From Deltaproteobacteria bacterium GWA2_38_16 (GTDB taxonomy: Bacteria > Bdellovibrionota > JACOXK01 > 2-02-FULL-40-11), in NCBI GenBank assembly GCA_001797335.1, contig MGPE01000008.1:1-64000 (forward strand): a DNA stretch of 64,000 nucleotides. Direction: 5' to 3'. Every line of letters starts with the position of its first letter. Positions within the stretch are counted from its first letter, which is position 1. Under the pieces are notes generated by a model, which had not been told where the DNA came from, did no database searches, and worked only from the letters and a program-made list of their open reading frames with translations. Shown in pieces: positions 37,703 through 47,518 of this stretch. The translations under genes were made by a program, and so were the position numbers.

Positions 37703-38983
37703 ATGTGTAGAAAAATATTTTTTGGAATGATGTTTTTTTTGTTTTTGTGCTCACATAGCTTTGCCAGTCAAGTGGTTCATCTTAAAATTAAAAGCAGTAT
37801 TAATCCCGCAACCCAAAGTTATATTATTCGGGGAATCGAAAAGGCTACCGCCATTCATGCCCAAGTCCTGCTCGTAGAATTAGATACACCGGGTGGGTTA
37901 TTGACAGCTACTAGAACCATTGTGCAACGAATTTTAGATTCTGAAATTCCGGTGATTGTCTATGTTTCTCCGAGTGGAGCGCAAGCAGGATCTGCGGGGG
38001 TGATGATTACCTTATCCTCTCATATCGCAGCCATGGCTCCGGGAACTAATATTGGAGCCGCACATCCGGTGGGAGGCCAGGGACAAGATATTGAAGGCCA
38101 CATGGCAGAAAAGATAACCAATGATACTTCTGCGTGGGTGGAATCCATTGCCAAAGCGAGGAATCGCAATACAAAATGGGCCATTCAGGCTGTTCGAAAA
38201 TCTGTGTCGATCGATAATGAAGGGGCCTTAAAACTTAAAGTGATTGAATATGTAGCTTCCTCTGTGCAAGATCTTTTAAAAAAGATTCATAAAACCCAGG
38301 TAAAACTGAAAGAGACTTCAAAAACTCTAGATACCGAAAGTGCAGAGTTGATTCTTCTTGAATTTAATACCCAAGAAAAAATTATTGATACGCTCAGTAA
38401 CCCCAATATTGCTTATATTTTGATGATGGTTGGAATGGTGGGGCTTTATATTGAACTTTCTCATCCGGGAGTGATTTTCCCAGGGGTCATTGGAGCAATT
38501 TCTTTGATTTTAAGTTTTATTTGTCTCCAGGCGCTACCCATTAATTATGGAGGATTAGCGCTTATTCTCTTAGGGATTGCTCTTTTAATTGTTGAAATTT
38601 TTGTTCCGAGCTTTGGAGTATTAGGGATTGGGGGAATTGTGTCTCTTCTCTTAGGATCTATTTTTCTTATTGATCCTAGCGGAACGGATATTACGATTTC
38701 TTTAGGAGTTATTATCCCAACCGTTTTGTCTCTGGGGGGGATCATGCTTTTTATTGCGGTTTATGTGGTAAAAGCCTTAAGACGAAAGACAATCGTGGGG
38801 AGTGAATCATTTTCAGAAAAAGAAGGGATTGTGATACAGGATATTGAAGTAGGAAAAGAAGGGAAAGTGATGGTGGATGGGGATTATTGGAATGCGGTGA
38901 GTTTAGAGAATTTAAAAAAAGATGACAAAATTATTGTAAAGAGTGTAAATGGGATGGTTTTAACTGTAAAAAAGAAATCTTAA
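37703..38983 (+). CDS. NfeD-family membrane serine protease
   Basis: 426 residues. Signal peptide, then a ClpP-class (SDH/S49-like) protease domain: [17 protein letters not shown], catalytic serine in [15 protein letters not shown] near residue 95, with [17 protein letters not shown]. Then four membrane helices (residues ~235-350) and a C-terminal OB-fold NfeD domain ([20 protein letters not shown]). Its partner, the stomatin-like gene, follows after 16 bases, the usual nfeD-slipin pair involved in membrane protein quality control. Confidence 0.92.
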   Translation: MCRKIFFGMMFFLFLCSHSFASQVVHLKIKSSINPATQSYIIRGIEKATAIHAQVLLVELDTPGGLLTATRTIVQRILDSEIPVIVYVSPSGAQAGSAGVMITLSSHIAAMAPGTNIGAAHPVGGQGQDIEGHMAEKITNDTSAWVESIAKARNRNTKWAIQAVRKSVSIDNEGALKLKVIEYVASSVQDLLKKIHKTQVKLKETSKTLDTESAELILLEFNTQEKIIDTLSNPNIAYILMMVGMVGLYIELSHPGVIFPGVIGAISLILSFICLQALPINYGGLALILLGIALLIVEIFVPSFGVLGIGGIVSLLLGSIFLIDPSGTDITISLGVIIPTVLSLGGIMLFIAVYVVKALRRKTIVGSESFSEKEGIVIQDIEVGKEGKVMVDGDYWNAVSLENLKKDDKIIVKSVNGMVLTVKKKS

Positions 38984-38999
38984 ACAGGAGGTAGAAAAC

Positions 39000-39752
39000 A
39001 TGTTTGGATTAGGATCAGCCGGTATTATTGTTTTTGTTGTCGGGGCATTTATTTTATCAGGACTTAGGATTCTGAATGAATATGAAAGAGGAGTGGTCTT
39101 TAGACTGGGTCGGTTGATTGCCACCAAGGGACCAGGGCTTATTTATTTAATTCCCATGGTTGATAAAATGATGAGAATTTCCCTCCGAGTGGTAACCATG
39201 GATGTGCCTCCACAAGATGTTATTACTAGAGATAACGTTTCTGTTAAAGTCAATGCCGTGGTTTATTTTAAAGTGTTTGAACCCGGAAAAGCCATTGTGG
39301 GAGTGGAAGATTATTTTTATGCAACCTCTCAATTGGCTCAAACAACACTTCGCTCGATTTTAGGGGAAATGGATTTAGATGATTTGTTATCGAGAAGAGA
39401 AAAAATTAATCTTCAACTTCAAGAAATTTTAGATAAACGTACGGATGCATGGGGAATTAAGATTTCAAGCGTTGAAGTAAAACATATTGATTTGCCCAAA
39501 GAAATGCAACGCGCCATGGCCAAACAAGCAGAAGCCGAGCGGGAAAAACGCGCCAAAATCATTTCGGCTGATGCAGAATTTCAAGCGTCTACAAAGCTTT
39601 CTGAAGCGGCTGAAGTCATTGCAAGGCATCCTATTGCGCTTCAGCTCAGATATCTTCAAACGCTTGCAGAAATGTCAACGGAGAAGAGCTCTACGATTGC
39701 TTTCCCAATTCCCATTGACATTATTTCTCATTTTTTACCGAAGAAGTCTTGA
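39000..39752 (+). CDS. Slipin/stomatin-family (SPFH) protein
   Basis: 250 residues. One N-terminal membrane helix ([18 protein letters not shown]), then the SPFH domain ([60 protein letters not shown]) and a coiled-coil tail ([20 protein letters not shown]). It forms membrane microdomain oligomers and is cut by the NfeD protease encoded upstream. AGGAGG precedes the ATG. The stop overlaps the queA TTG start by 4 bases. Confidence 0.95.
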   Translation: MFGLGSAGIIVFVVGAFILSGLRILNEYERGVVFRLGRLIATKGPGLIYLIPMVDKMMRISLRVVTMDVPPQDVITRDNVSVKVNAVVYFKVFEPGKAIVGVEDYFYATSQLAQTTLRSILGEMDLDDLLSRREKINLQLQEILDKRTDAWGIKISSVEVKHIDLPKEMQRAMAKQAEAEREKRAKIISADAEFQASTKLSEAAEVIARHPIALQLRYLQTLAEMSTEKSSTIAFPIPIDIISHFLPKKS

Positions 39753-40801
39753 AGTTAATAGAATTTGATTTTACCTACCCGCCTAATCTGGTAGCTCAGT
39801 ACCCGTCTGTCCAGCGAGGGAAATCACGGCTTCTTGTGGCTCATCGAAAAACCAAAGAACTTCATCATACGACCTTTGATCACATTGCCGATTTTTTAGA
39901 ACCAAACGACTGTTTGGTTCTAAACGATACGAAGGTTTTCCCTGCCAGACTTTTGGGAAAAAAAGAAACAGGAGGAAAAATAGAAATATTTTTGCTGCAT
40001 CAACTGTCACCCCCCGTAAAAAAGTCATTCCCCGGCTTGACCGGGGAATCCAATTTCTGGTTTTGTCTCCACAATAGTGTCTTAAAAAAAGGCCAAAAAA
40101 TTCTTTTTCAAGATTCTCAAAACAAGAGCGTGGCAACAATTCAAGAGATTTTAGGAAAAGAGCAAATGATTGTAAGATTTGAATGCGAAACTTCTTTTAG
40201 TGATTTTTTAAAGTACTATGGGCATATTCCTCTGCCTCCTTATATTGAGCGGCCGGATGAAGTTTTAGATAGTGATCGGTATCAAACTCTTTTTGCCAAA
40301 AATTCTGGTGCCGTAGCGGCTCCCACTGCTGGATTGCACTGGACCGAAGAGCTTTTAAATGGGGTCAAGAAAAAAGGAATTGAAATCGCTCCCCTTACGC
40401 TTCACGTAGGAGCGGGGACTTTTCTTCCTATTCGAGTAGATGAAATTCAAGATCATAAAATGCATTCTGAATATGTTGAAATTTCAAAAACATCATCAGA
40501 AAAAATAAACGAAGCAAAAAGAGTGGTAGCTATTGGTACGACCACCGTTCGGGCTCTTGAATCTTTAGTCCAAGAGGGAAAAATAATTTCTGGATCTAGA
40601 TGGACGGATTTATTTATTTATCCTGGGTATGAATTTCAAGGTGTGGACGTTCTTCAAACCAATTTTCACCAACCCAAATCGTCGCTTTTAGTGATGATCT
40701 CTGCTTTTGCGGGTCGAGACTTTATTTTTCGATGCTATGAAGAAGCCATTCAGAAAAACTACCAACTCTTTAGCTATGGCGATACTATGTTGATTCTATG
40801 A
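39749..40801 (+). CDS. queA: S-adenosylmethionine:tRNA ribosyltransferase-isomerase with repeat insertion
   Basis: 350 residues. Forms epoxyqueuosine on tRNA from SAM. Family blocks: [88 protein letters not shown], ending [10 protein letters not shown]. Starts at TTG 39749. Residues ~86-102 ([16 protein letters not shown]) are not in other QueA proteins and are encoded by a dispersed palindromic repeat (40006-40052) inserted in frame at a surface-loop position. The reading frame stays open, so the enzyme is probably functional. Confidence 0.93.
   Translation: MKLIEFDFTYPPNLVAQYPSVQRGKSRLLVAHRKTKELHHTTFDHIADFLEPNDCLVLNDTKVFPARLLGKKETGGKIEIFLLHQLSPPVKKSFPGLTGESNFWFCLHNSVLKKGQKILFQDSQNKSVATIQEILGKEQMIVRFECETSFSDFLKYYGHIPLPPYIERPDEVLDSDRYQTLFAKNSGAVAAPTAGLHWTEELLNGVKKKGIEIAPLTLHVGAGTFLPIRVDEIQDHKMHSEYVEISKTSSEKINEAKRVVAIGTTTVRALESLVQEGKIISGSRWTDLFIYPGYEFQGVDVLQTNFHQPKSSLLVMISAFAGRDFIFRCYEEAIQKNYQLFSYGDTMLIL
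40006..40052. repeat. Dispersed palindromic repeat inside queA
   Basis: A full element GTCATTCCCCGGCTTGACCG... (40024-40052; arms GATTCCCCGG-type, complementary) preceded by a partial copy GTCACCCCCCG (40006-40016). It is read in frame as part of QueA. Confidence 0.8.
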
Positions 40802-40901
40802 TGAAAAATGATTTAATAGAATCTGGGAAAAAGTTAATATTTATTCGTAAAAGATTTATGATCCTTGCTCAAAAATAAGCTGGGTGATATACGCGTGATC
40901 T

Positions 40902-41249
40902 ATGCCAAAAGCTATACCCAGTACTATAAAGGATGCGATTTCAGTTTTATCGACTATAGGTTCTAAAAAAGAAGCTCAAAGCTTAGCTAAGATTTTAGTA
41001 AAAGAAAAATTGGCAGCTTGTGTTCAGATTGTGTCAGATCTGGAATCTCATTATTTTTGGCAGGGAAAATTAAAACAAGATAAAGAGTTTTTACTCATTA
41101 TTAAAACCCGAAAAATTTTATTTTCTAAACTTGTAAAAACCATTCAAAAAAATCACCCTTATGAAGTTCCCCAAATTGTGGCTTTTCCCATTGTGGGATC
41201 AACAACCTCTTACTTCCAATGGATGAGCGAATGCATGCGTTCCAAATAA
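40902..41249 (+). CDS. cutA: CutA-family divalent-cation tolerance protein
   Basis: 115 residues. Trimeric ferredoxin-like fold: ISVLSTIGSKKEAQSLAKIL, KLAACVQIVSDLESHYFWQG, EFLLIIKTRK, HPYEVPQIVAFPI. The conserved copper-ligand cysteine is in LAACV. The C-terminal codons overlap the tgt start. Function in bacteria unclear; linked to metal tolerance. The 100-base gap before it holds only an unlikely 25-codon frame. Confidence 0.92.
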   Translation: MPKAIPSTIKDAISVLSTIGSKKEAQSLAKILVKEKLAACVQIVSDLESHYFWQGKLKQDKEFLLIIKTRKILFSKLVKTIQKNHPYEVPQIVAFPIVGSTTSYFQWMSECMRSK

Positions 41250-42337
41250 ATTCAACAGATGGTAAGGCACGATGTGGAGTTTTAAAAACGCCTCATGGTG
41301 AGATTGAAACTCCAGTCTTTATGCCTGTAGGAACACAAGCTACCGTTAAAACCATGGCTCCTCGTGATTTAGAAGAAATAGGGGCTTCTATTATTTTAAG
41401 CAATACGTATCATCTCATGCTTCGACCTGGAACAGAGGTAATCCAAAAAATGGGAGGGCTTCACTCCTTTATGGGATGGAAGCGCCCCATTTTAACCGAT
41501 AGTGGGGGATACCAAGTATTTAGTTTATCTCAATTTACAACAGTGAAAGAAGAGGGGGTTCTTTTTCAATCTCCTGTCGATGGTCAAAAAATTTTATTGA
41601 CGCCTGAAACATCTATCCAAGCACAAGAAGCCCTAGGAGCAGACATCATCATGTGTTTTGATGAATGTCCCCCATTCCCAGCGACAGAAAAACAAATTCA
41701 AACTTCTTTGGAATTGTCTCTAAGATGGGCCAAAAGATCTCAAAAAGCCCAAATCCGAACGAATCAAACACTCTTTGGAATTATTCAAGGAGGTGTTTTT
41801 ATTTCTTTACGAAAACAATCTTTGGAAAGAATGGAAGCAATGGATTTTAAAGGGTATGCACTGGGAGGCTTAAGCGTAGGGGAAGATAAAAAGTATATGA
41901 TGGAGGTGGTTTCTGAAATAGCTGGGATGATGCCCAACCAAAAACCCAGGTATTTAATGGGAGTGGGGACACCGGAAGATCTTTTAGAATGTGTGTATCA
42001 AGGAATCGATATGTTTGATTGTGTGATGCCCACCAAAAATGGGCGAAATGGGGGACTTTTTACTTCATTTGGAACTATTAATATTGTTAACAGTCGATAC
42101 AAAGATGACCCACTGCCTATTGATCCCCAATGTACCTGCTATACCTGTCAGAATTTTTCTAGGAGTTATTTGCGTCATTTACAGATGACAGGAGAGCTCT
42201 TGGGGGGGCGATTAAATACTTTACACAATCTTTCTTTTTATGTTAACTTCATGCGACAAATTCGGCAAAGTATTCGAGAAAAACAATTAGAAACTTTCCG
42301 AAAAGAATTTTACAGTAAAAGGAGTGAAATAGAATGA
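41231..42337 (+). CDS. tgt: tRNA-guanine transglycosylase
   Basis: 368 residues from ATG 41231. It exchanges guanine-34 of tRNA for preQ1. Motifs: MPVGTQATVKTMAPRDLEEI, ILSNTYHLMLRPG, ILTDSGGYQVFSL (catalytic Asp region), GIIQGGVF, YALGGLSVGE, MFDCVMPTKNGRNG (second catalytic Asp), zinc site CTCYTCQNFSRSYLRHL. An ATG at 41219 would add four residues. Start of tgt-yajC-secD-secF-recJ, a common tgt-sec linkage. With queA and the queD-folE2-queC cluster it shows queuosine synthesis. Confidence 0.96.
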   Translation: MHAFQINSTDGKARCGVLKTPHGEIETPVFMPVGTQATVKTMAPRDLEEIGASIILSNTYHLMLRPGTEVIQKMGGLHSFMGWKRPILTDSGGYQVFSLSQFTTVKEEGVLFQSPVDGQKILLTPETSIQAQEALGADIIMCFDECPPFPATEKQIQTSLELSLRWAKRSQKAQIRTNQTLFGIIQGGVFISLRKQSLERMEAMDFKGYALGGLSVGEDKKYMMEVVSEIAGMMPNQKPRYLMGVGTPEDLLECVYQGIDMFDCVMPTKNGRNGGLFTSFGTINIVNSRYKDDPLPIDPQCTCYTCQNFSRSYLRHLQMTGELLGGRLNTLHNLSFYVNFMRQIRQSIREKQLETFRKEFYSKRSEIE

Positions 42338-42624
42338 AGACACAACCCGGAGGTGGGCTTTTAGAAATGGCTCTGCCATTAGTGCTCATGGTATTGGTAT
42401 TTTATTTTTTACTGATTCGTCCTCAGAGCAAACGTACCAAAGAACATCAATCATTGTTAAAAAGTTTAAAACGTGGGGATGAGGTTGTTACCGCTGCAGG
42501 AATTTATGGAACCATTCATGGACTCACCGATACGGTTGTAACGTTAGAAGTGGATAACGATGTTAAAATTAAAATCGATCGTATTCAAATTGCACGTGTA
42601 AGTAAAGGGCCTACGTCTTCATGA
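42334..42624 (+). CDS. yajC: Preprotein translocase accessory subunit YajC
   Basis: 96 residues. One membrane helix (ALPLVLMVLVFYFLLIRPQS) followed by the conserved RTKEHQSLLKSLKRGDEVVTAAGIYG-type cytosolic domain. Associates with SecDF. AAAAGGAG before the ATG; overlaps tgt and secD by 4 bases each. Confidence 0.95.
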   Translation: MKTQPGGGLLEMALPLVLMVLVFYFLLIRPQSKRTKEHQSLLKSLKRGDEVVTAAGIYGTIHGLTDTVVTLEVDNDVKIKIDRIQIARVSKGPTSS

Positions 42625-44333
42625 GTCGAAAGTGGTGGACTAAATTTGCCTTTGTGTGTGTTTTAGTGCTCCTTTCTATAGCAGGAATTGTGGGTTCTGT
42701 TTATGATATCCAAAAATTGCCTTCCTGGATTCGAGTTATTCTTCCAGATCAAAAATTAAAATTAGGATTAGATCTTCAGGGTGGGCTTCACATTGTGATG
42801 GGGATTGATCCTCAAAAAGTGTTAAATGAAGGAGCTGATCTTTTAGCCCAAGATCTTAAAGAAGATTTATTGAAAGTAAGCCCTGGTATTCAAGTAACCC
42901 GAGAAAAGGGAAATGCCGATATTCGAGTTCAATTTTCAAATACAGAAGATGTAAAAGAAATTCGGAAAAAAATTAGAAGTCGCTATGGAATATTTGAATT
43001 TGTTAAACAAGGTCCCAATGAACTGATTTTGGGTTTTTCAACTCAAGAAAAAAATTATCGAATTAAAAGAGCCATTGATCAATCTATTGAAGCCATTCGA
43101 AATCGTATTGATGAGTTAGGGGTTTCTGAACCGTCGATTCAATCAGAAGGGACAGATCGCATTGTGGTGCAGCTCCCCGGTGTACAAGATACAGAACGTG
43201 CGAAAGATATTATTGGCCGAACCGCAAAATTAGAATTTAAATTAGTCGATACAACTAAAAGTCCGGCAGAACTTTTAGCTTTAGTAGCTCAAATTGAAAA
43301 AGAAAAAAATATTCAATATGTGGCAGGTGCTGGAGCAAAGTTTTCAACGTATTTAGCGCAAATCAATGAAGCCATATCGGGAAAAATTCCAGCGGATGAT
43401 GAAATTGCATTCCAAAGACAAATAGATCCTCAAACTCAAAAAGTAACGTGGATTCCTTATTTACTAAAGAAAAAGGCGGATGTGACGGGGGATTATATTA
43501 GAGATGCTAGAGTAGGGCGGGATCAGCAGACCAATGAACCTCTTGTGTTATTTCAACTCAATGCCAATGGAACAAAACCGTTTGCTGAACTGACGGAAAA
43601 AAATGTTGGTGGATTTTTAGCGATTGTTTTGGATGGTATTGTTCATTCCGCGCCGCAGATAAAAAGTAAAATTCCAAATGGCGAGGGCCAAATTACTTTA
43701 GGTGCTGGTGATGATGTAAATAAAATGTTTAAAGAGGCTCAAGATACGGCATTGGTGTTAAGAGCGGGAGCTCTACCGACGACCATTGAACTTTTAGAAG
43801 AAAGAACCGTTGGGCCATCTCTCGGGGCAGATTCCATTGAGTCAGGGAAAAAAGCGATTCTCATTGGAACGCTGGCCATTATTCTTTTTATGATTTTTTA
43901 TTATAAATTATCGGGAATTATAGCAGCCGTTGCACTTTTATTAAACTTTCCTTTTATTTTATCTATTATGGCGGCTTTTGGGGCTACCCTTACGTTACCG
44001 GGATTAGCAGGATTGATCTTAACGGTTGGGATGGCGGTGGATGCAAACGTTTTAATTTTTGAGCGAATTCGAGAAGAAATTAGACTTAATAAAACACCTC
44101 GTACTTCGATTGAGATGGGATTTGAAAAAGCATGGGGAACGATTTTTGATGCCAACGTGACAACCCTTGTTACTGCTTTGGCCTTATTTGCGGAAGGAAC
44201 AGGGCCTATTAAAGGATTTGCCGTGACACTTTCTATTGGAATTTGTTGTAGTGTCTTTACGGCTGTCTATATATCAAGGCTTTGTTTTGAATTTTTACTG
44301 GATAAAATAAATATTTCGAAAGTGAGTATTTAA
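42621..44333 (+). CDS. secD: Protein translocase subunit SecD
   Basis: 570 residues. N-terminal helix, large periplasmic domain (LKLGLDLQGGLHIVMGIDP, ELGVSEPSIQSEGTDRIVVQ), then five helices with VGPSLGADSIESGKKAILIG and TVGMAVDANVLIFERIREE. Uses the proton gradient to pull secreted proteins through the membrane. The abundance of secreted proteases here would depend on it. Start overlaps yajC (ATGA); secF follows immediately. Confidence 0.97.
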   Translation: MSRKWWTKFAFVCVLVLLSIAGIVGSVYDIQKLPSWIRVILPDQKLKLGLDLQGGLHIVMGIDPQKVLNEGADLLAQDLKEDLLKVSPGIQVTREKGNADIRVQFSNTEDVKEIRKKIRSRYGIFEFVKQGPNELILGFSTQEKNYRIKRAIDQSIEAIRNRIDELGVSEPSIQSEGTDRIVVQLPGVQDTERAKDIIGRTAKLEFKLVDTTKSPAELLALVAQIEKEKNIQYVAGAGAKFSTYLAQINEAISGKIPADDEIAFQRQIDPQTQKVTWIPYLLKKKADVTGDYIRDARVGRDQQTNEPLVLFQLNANGTKPFAELTEKNVGGFLAIVLDGIVHSAPQIKSKIPNGEGQITLGAGDDVNKMFKEAQDTALVLRAGALPTTIELLEERTVGPSLGADSIESGKKAILIGTLAIILFMIFYYKLSGIIAAVALLLNFPFILSIMAAFGATLTLPGLAGLILTVGMAVDANVLIFERIREEIRLNKTPRTSIEMGFEKAWGTIFDANVTTLVTALALFAEGTGPIKGFAVTLSIGICCSVFTAVYISRLCFEFLLDKINISKVSI

Positions 44334-45242
44334 ATGGAAATTTTTAATCCACATGCCAATTTTGATTTTATTGGGAAGAAAAATGTGTTTATTGCATTTT
44401 CTATTTTTTTAGTCATAGGATCTTTAATTTCTATTTTTAAACCGGGCTTAAAATTTGGGATCGATTTTTCGGGAGGGACAGAAGTTCAAATTCAATTTAA
44501 TAAATCCATTGATTCCGCTGAGGTGAGAAAAATTTTAAATGACAGTGGATTTAAAGATAGTTCCGTTCAGCATTTGGGGGTGGCAGGTTCTCAAGAATTT
44601 TTAATTCGGCTGGAACAGACTTCTGGGAATTTAAAATCATTACAGGATGATGTGGCTAAAACTTTTACAAAATCTCAAGGAGAAGGAAGTTTTAATATTA
44701 AAAAAATTGAAATGGTGGGACCTCGCGTGGGTGCAGATCTCAAACGACGAGGAGCCTGGGCCCTATTTTATTCTTTAATTGGAATTTTAATTTATGTGGC
44801 GCTTCGATTTGATTATCGATTTGCTCCAGGAGGAGTAGTGGCACTGCTTCATGATGCCATTATCCCCTTGGGGGTGTTTGCGGTTTTAGGAAAGAAATTT
44901 GATTTAACCATTTTAGCGGCTATTTTAACCATTATTGGGTATTCGATTAATGACACGATTGTGATCTTTGATCGTATCCGAGAACTCATGAAAACGTATC
45001 CTGGGATGGATATTGTAGCTATTGTAAATAAAAGTGTTAATGAGACGATGAGTCGAACAATTTTAACATCGTTAACGGTATTTATTTCACTTCTGGCTAT
45101 TTTCTTTTTCGGGGGAGAAGTGATTCACGATTTTGCATTTGCCATGCTTATTGGAGTGATTGTGGGCACCTATTCTACCATTTTTATTGCGAGCCCTATT
45201 TTCTTATTCTTGTATCACCGCGCCGAAAAGAAAAAAGCATAA
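44334..45242 (+). CDS. secF: Protein translocase subunit SecF
   Basis: 302 residues, six helices. KPGLKFGIDFSGGTEVQIQF, VGPRVGADLKRRGAWALFYS, IGYSINDTIVIFDRIRELMK and SRTILTSLTVFISLLAIFFFGGEVIHDFAFA are characteristic. Works with SecD. Its ATG directly follows the secD stop. Confidence 0.97.
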   Translation: MEIFNPHANFDFIGKKNVFIAFSIFLVIGSLISIFKPGLKFGIDFSGGTEVQIQFNKSIDSAEVRKILNDSGFKDSSVQHLGVAGSQEFLIRLEQTSGNLKSLQDDVAKTFTKSQGEGSFNIKKIEMVGPRVGADLKRRGAWALFYSLIGILIYVALRFDYRFAPGGVVALLHDAIIPLGVFAVLGKKFDLTILAAILTIIGYSINDTIVIFDRIRELMKTYPGMDIVAIVNKSVNETMSRTILTSLTVFISLLAIFFFGGEVIHDFAFAMLIGVIVGTYSTIFIASPIFLFLYHRAEKKKA

Positions 45243-45251
45243 CTAAATTCT

Positions 45252-46955
45252 ATGAAAAAAGAGTGGGTCATTTATAAACCTAATCCAGAGCTTATTTCAT
45301 TTTTTTGCCGAGGACTTAAAATTTCAAAGATATTAGCAACGCTGCTGGTGAACCGAGGCATTCAAGAACTCTCAGATGCCTCTCAATTTTTATCTGGAGA
45401 CCTTTCAGATCTTCCATCCCCATTTTTGATGAAAGATATGAAAAAAGCTGTGGATCGTCTTATTCATGCTATCCACCATCATGAATCTATTTTTATTTAT
45501 GGGGATTATGATGTGGATGGTGTGACGGCAACTTCTAATTTAATAAATTTTTTCCGAGAATTAGGTGTGAGAGCTAATTATCACATTCCTCATCGAATTA
45601 AAGAAGGCTATGGGTTGCATGTCGAAGCCCTAAAACATATTAAAGCTCAGGGTGGCCAAGTTGTGATTACAGCAGACTGTGGAATTTCTAATGTTAAAGA
45701 AGCACTGGCTGCTTCTGAATTAGGTATCGATCTTATCATTTCTGATCATCACATTATTCCTCCCAAACTTCCAGATGCTCATGCCGTCTTAAATCCTTTA
45801 AGGGAAGATTCTGATTTTCCAGATCTCACTCTTTCGGGTGTTGGGGTGGCTTTTAACTTGATGATGGCCTTAAGATCTACACTTCGTGATCAAGGATATT
45901 TTGAAAATAAAAAAGAGCCTAATCTTAGAAATTATTTAGATTTGGTTGCTTTAGGAACCATCGCCGATATGGTGCCGCTCAGAGCTTCGAACCATCTCTT
46001 GGTGAAAGAAGGATTAAAAGTATTATCTCAAAAGAAAAGAGCCGGGATTAAAGCCCTTTTAGAAGTATCAGCAATTTCTAAAGAAACAGTAGGTACTTAT
46101 GAGGTGGCATTTCAATTAGCTCCCCGCCTCAATGCAGGGGGACGGCTTTCTTCTGCAGAACTGGGGGTAAAGCTTTTAACGACTTCTGATTATATAGAGG
46201 CATTGGAATATGCACAAAAGTTAGATTCGGAAAATAAGGAGCGACGTTTTTTACAAGAAGAAACTTTAAATCAAGCCATCTCCATTATTGAAAAAAATCA
46301 CTTTCAAGAAAGAAAATCGATTGTTCTTTCTTCTCCTACTTGGCATGCGGGGGTGATTGGGATTGTCGCTTCAAAATTGATAGAAAAATATTATCGTCCC
46401 ACCTGTTTAATTGCCGAAAAAGACGGGCTGGGAAAAGGCTCTTGTCGCAGTATTGAAAAACTTCATTTGGTAGAAGCGTTGAAAGCCTGTGGAGATGTGT
46501 TTGAAACGGTGGGAGGGCATAAAGCGGCTGCAGGATTTTCTATCCAAACCAAAAAAATTTCTGAGTTAAGAGATCAATTTGAAGCTGTCGTTTCGCGCAC
46601 TTTAAAAAAAGAAGATTTTATCCCCAAAGTGTTTATAGATATGGAACTTAATTTTAACGATATTGGGCAACCCCTTTTGGATGATATTGAAAAGCTTTCT
46701 CCTTTTGGCATGGGGAACCCAGAACCTTTATTTATGGCTCAGTCTTTTAAAGTTCAACGATCCAATATTGTGGGGCAAAAACATTTAAAACTGTATCTTG
46801 AGGGGGAGCAGCAGGTGTATGAGGCTATTGGATTTGGAATGTCTCAATACCAGGCAGATGCCTTTAAGATGAAATCCATTCTCTTTGGGGTGACGCTGAA
46901 TGAATGGCAGGGGAATAGGTCGCTCCAGCTAAAGCTTAAAGAACTTCAATTTTAA
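45252..46955 (+). CDS. recJ: Single-stranded-DNA-specific exonuclease RecJ
   Basis: 567 residues. DHH phosphoesterase domain: IFIYGDYDVDGVTATSNLI (motif I), ITADCGISN, LIISDHHIIPPKLPDA (DHH), ALGTIADMVPL. DHHA1 domain with GGHKAAAGFSIQ and a C-terminal OB domain (PFGMGNPEPLFMAQSF, HLKLYL). A 5'-3' exonuclease in mismatch and recombination repair. Last gene of the tgt-sec operon; a promoter for the next gene follows it. Confidence 0.96.
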   Translation: MKKEWVIYKPNPELISFFCRGLKISKILATLLVNRGIQELSDASQFLSGDLSDLPSPFLMKDMKKAVDRLIHAIHHHESIFIYGDYDVDGVTATSNLINFFRELGVRANYHIPHRIKEGYGLHVEALKHIKAQGGQVVITADCGISNVKEALAASELGIDLIISDHHIIPPKLPDAHAVLNPLREDSDFPDLTLSGVGVAFNLMMALRSTLRDQGYFENKKEPNLRNYLDLVALGTIADMVPLRASNHLLVKEGLKVLSQKKRAGIKALLEVSAISKETVGTYEVAFQLAPRLNAGGRLSSAELGVKLLTTSDYIEALEYAQKLDSENKERRFLQEETLNQAISIIEKNHFQERKSIVLSSPTWHAGVIGIVASKLIEKYYRPTCLIAEKDGLGKGSCRSIEKLHLVEALKACGDVFETVGGHKAAAGFSIQTKKISELRDQFEAVVSRTLKKEDFIPKVFIDMELNFNDIGQPLLDDIEKLSPFGMGNPEPLFMAQSFKVQRSNIVGQKHLKLYLEGEQQVYEAIGFGMSQYQADAFKMKSILFGVTLNEWQGNRSLQLKLKELQF

Positions 46956-46974
46956 CGCGGTGCATAAAAAGGCC

Positions 46975-47002
46975 TTGACTTTATGATGCGGCGTGTTAAA
47001 TT
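46975..47002 (+). promoter_or_regulatory. Candidate sigma-70 promoter of the phasin-like gene
   Basis: TTGACT (46975-46980), 16 bases, TAAATT (46997-47002). Downstream, ATCAGC and GCTGAT (47015-47031) form a small hairpin or operator in the leader. Confidence 0.45.
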
Positions 47003-47052
47003 ATACCCATATCGATCAGCATAAAGCTGATTGTCAAAAAAAGGAGTAAAAT

Positions 47053-47463
47053 ATGTCTCGATTAGAAGTAGATGTAAAATCTATTCAAAAATTAATTCGT
47101 TCGAGGGTAACTAAAGCTCAAAAAACACTGACTGACTTTGAAGGTCAGGCTGAAAAAGTAGTGAAAGAGTGGGTAAATAAAGGGCTTAAGTCTCAAACTG
47201 AAGGCAGAAAACAAGTTGAAAAATTGGTTCAAGATGTTCGTGAAACAGTAGAATCTTCAGATTTGATTAAGAACTTTAGAAAAACCAATGTCTATCATCT
47301 TGCACTTCAGGCTAAAGATGAACTCGAAAAACGAGTGGCTGATACGCAAGAAAAGGTGTTTGAGTTTTTGAATGTTCCCACCAAGGAAGATTTAGATCGA
47401 CTGAGTAAAAAAGTAGATGAAATCGGCCGAAAACTGAAGTCTAACGGTAGAGCTAGAAAATAA
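47053..47463 (+). CDS. Phasin-like coiled-coil protein
   Basis: 136 residues, almost entirely helical and charged, without cysteine or a signal peptide. A heptad-rich body (VTKAQKTLTDFEGQAEKVVK) and the end VPTKEDLDRLSKKVDEIGRK resemble polyhydroxyalkanoate granule-associated (PhaF/PhaI-type) and related 'poly granule' proteins. AAGGAG lies before the ATG. It has its own promoter. No PHA synthase is visible in the window, so a granule role is unproven; a nucleoid or scaffold role is also possible. Confidence 0.5.
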   Translation: MSRLEVDVKSIQKLIRSRVTKAQKTLTDFEGQAEKVVKEWVNKGLKSQTEGRKQVEKLVQDVRETVESSDLIKNFRKTNVYHLALQAKDELEKRVADTQEKVFEFLNVPTKEDLDRLSKKVDEIGRKLKSNGRARK

Positions 47464-47475
47464 AAAGTCTCATAC

Positions 47476-47518
47476 TTGAAAAGCACATAGGCTGATGATA
47501 TACATTGTCAGCCTATGT
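47476..47518 (+). promoter_or_regulatory. Promoter and overlapping operator of the queD operon
   Basis: TTGAAA (47476-47481), 17 bases, TATACA (47499-47504). An inverted repeat ACATAGGCTGA / TCAGCCTATGT (11-bp perfect arms, 47485-47495 and 47508-47518) brackets the -10 box and includes the queD ATG (47515). The predicted start near 47511 would give an almost leaderless mRNA. It does not resemble a preQ1 riboswitch; a repressor operator fits better. Confidence 0.5.

Noticed and set aside
40801-40878. 25-codon frame overlapping the queA stop (TGATG)
   Set aside because: Very short, basic, no ribosome binding site and no similarity; at most a gene remnant.
47464-47514. Possible preQ1 riboswitch before queD
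   Set aside because: The inverted repeat covers the -10 box and start codon, and the short C-rich/A-rich tail of preQ1-I aptamers is absent.
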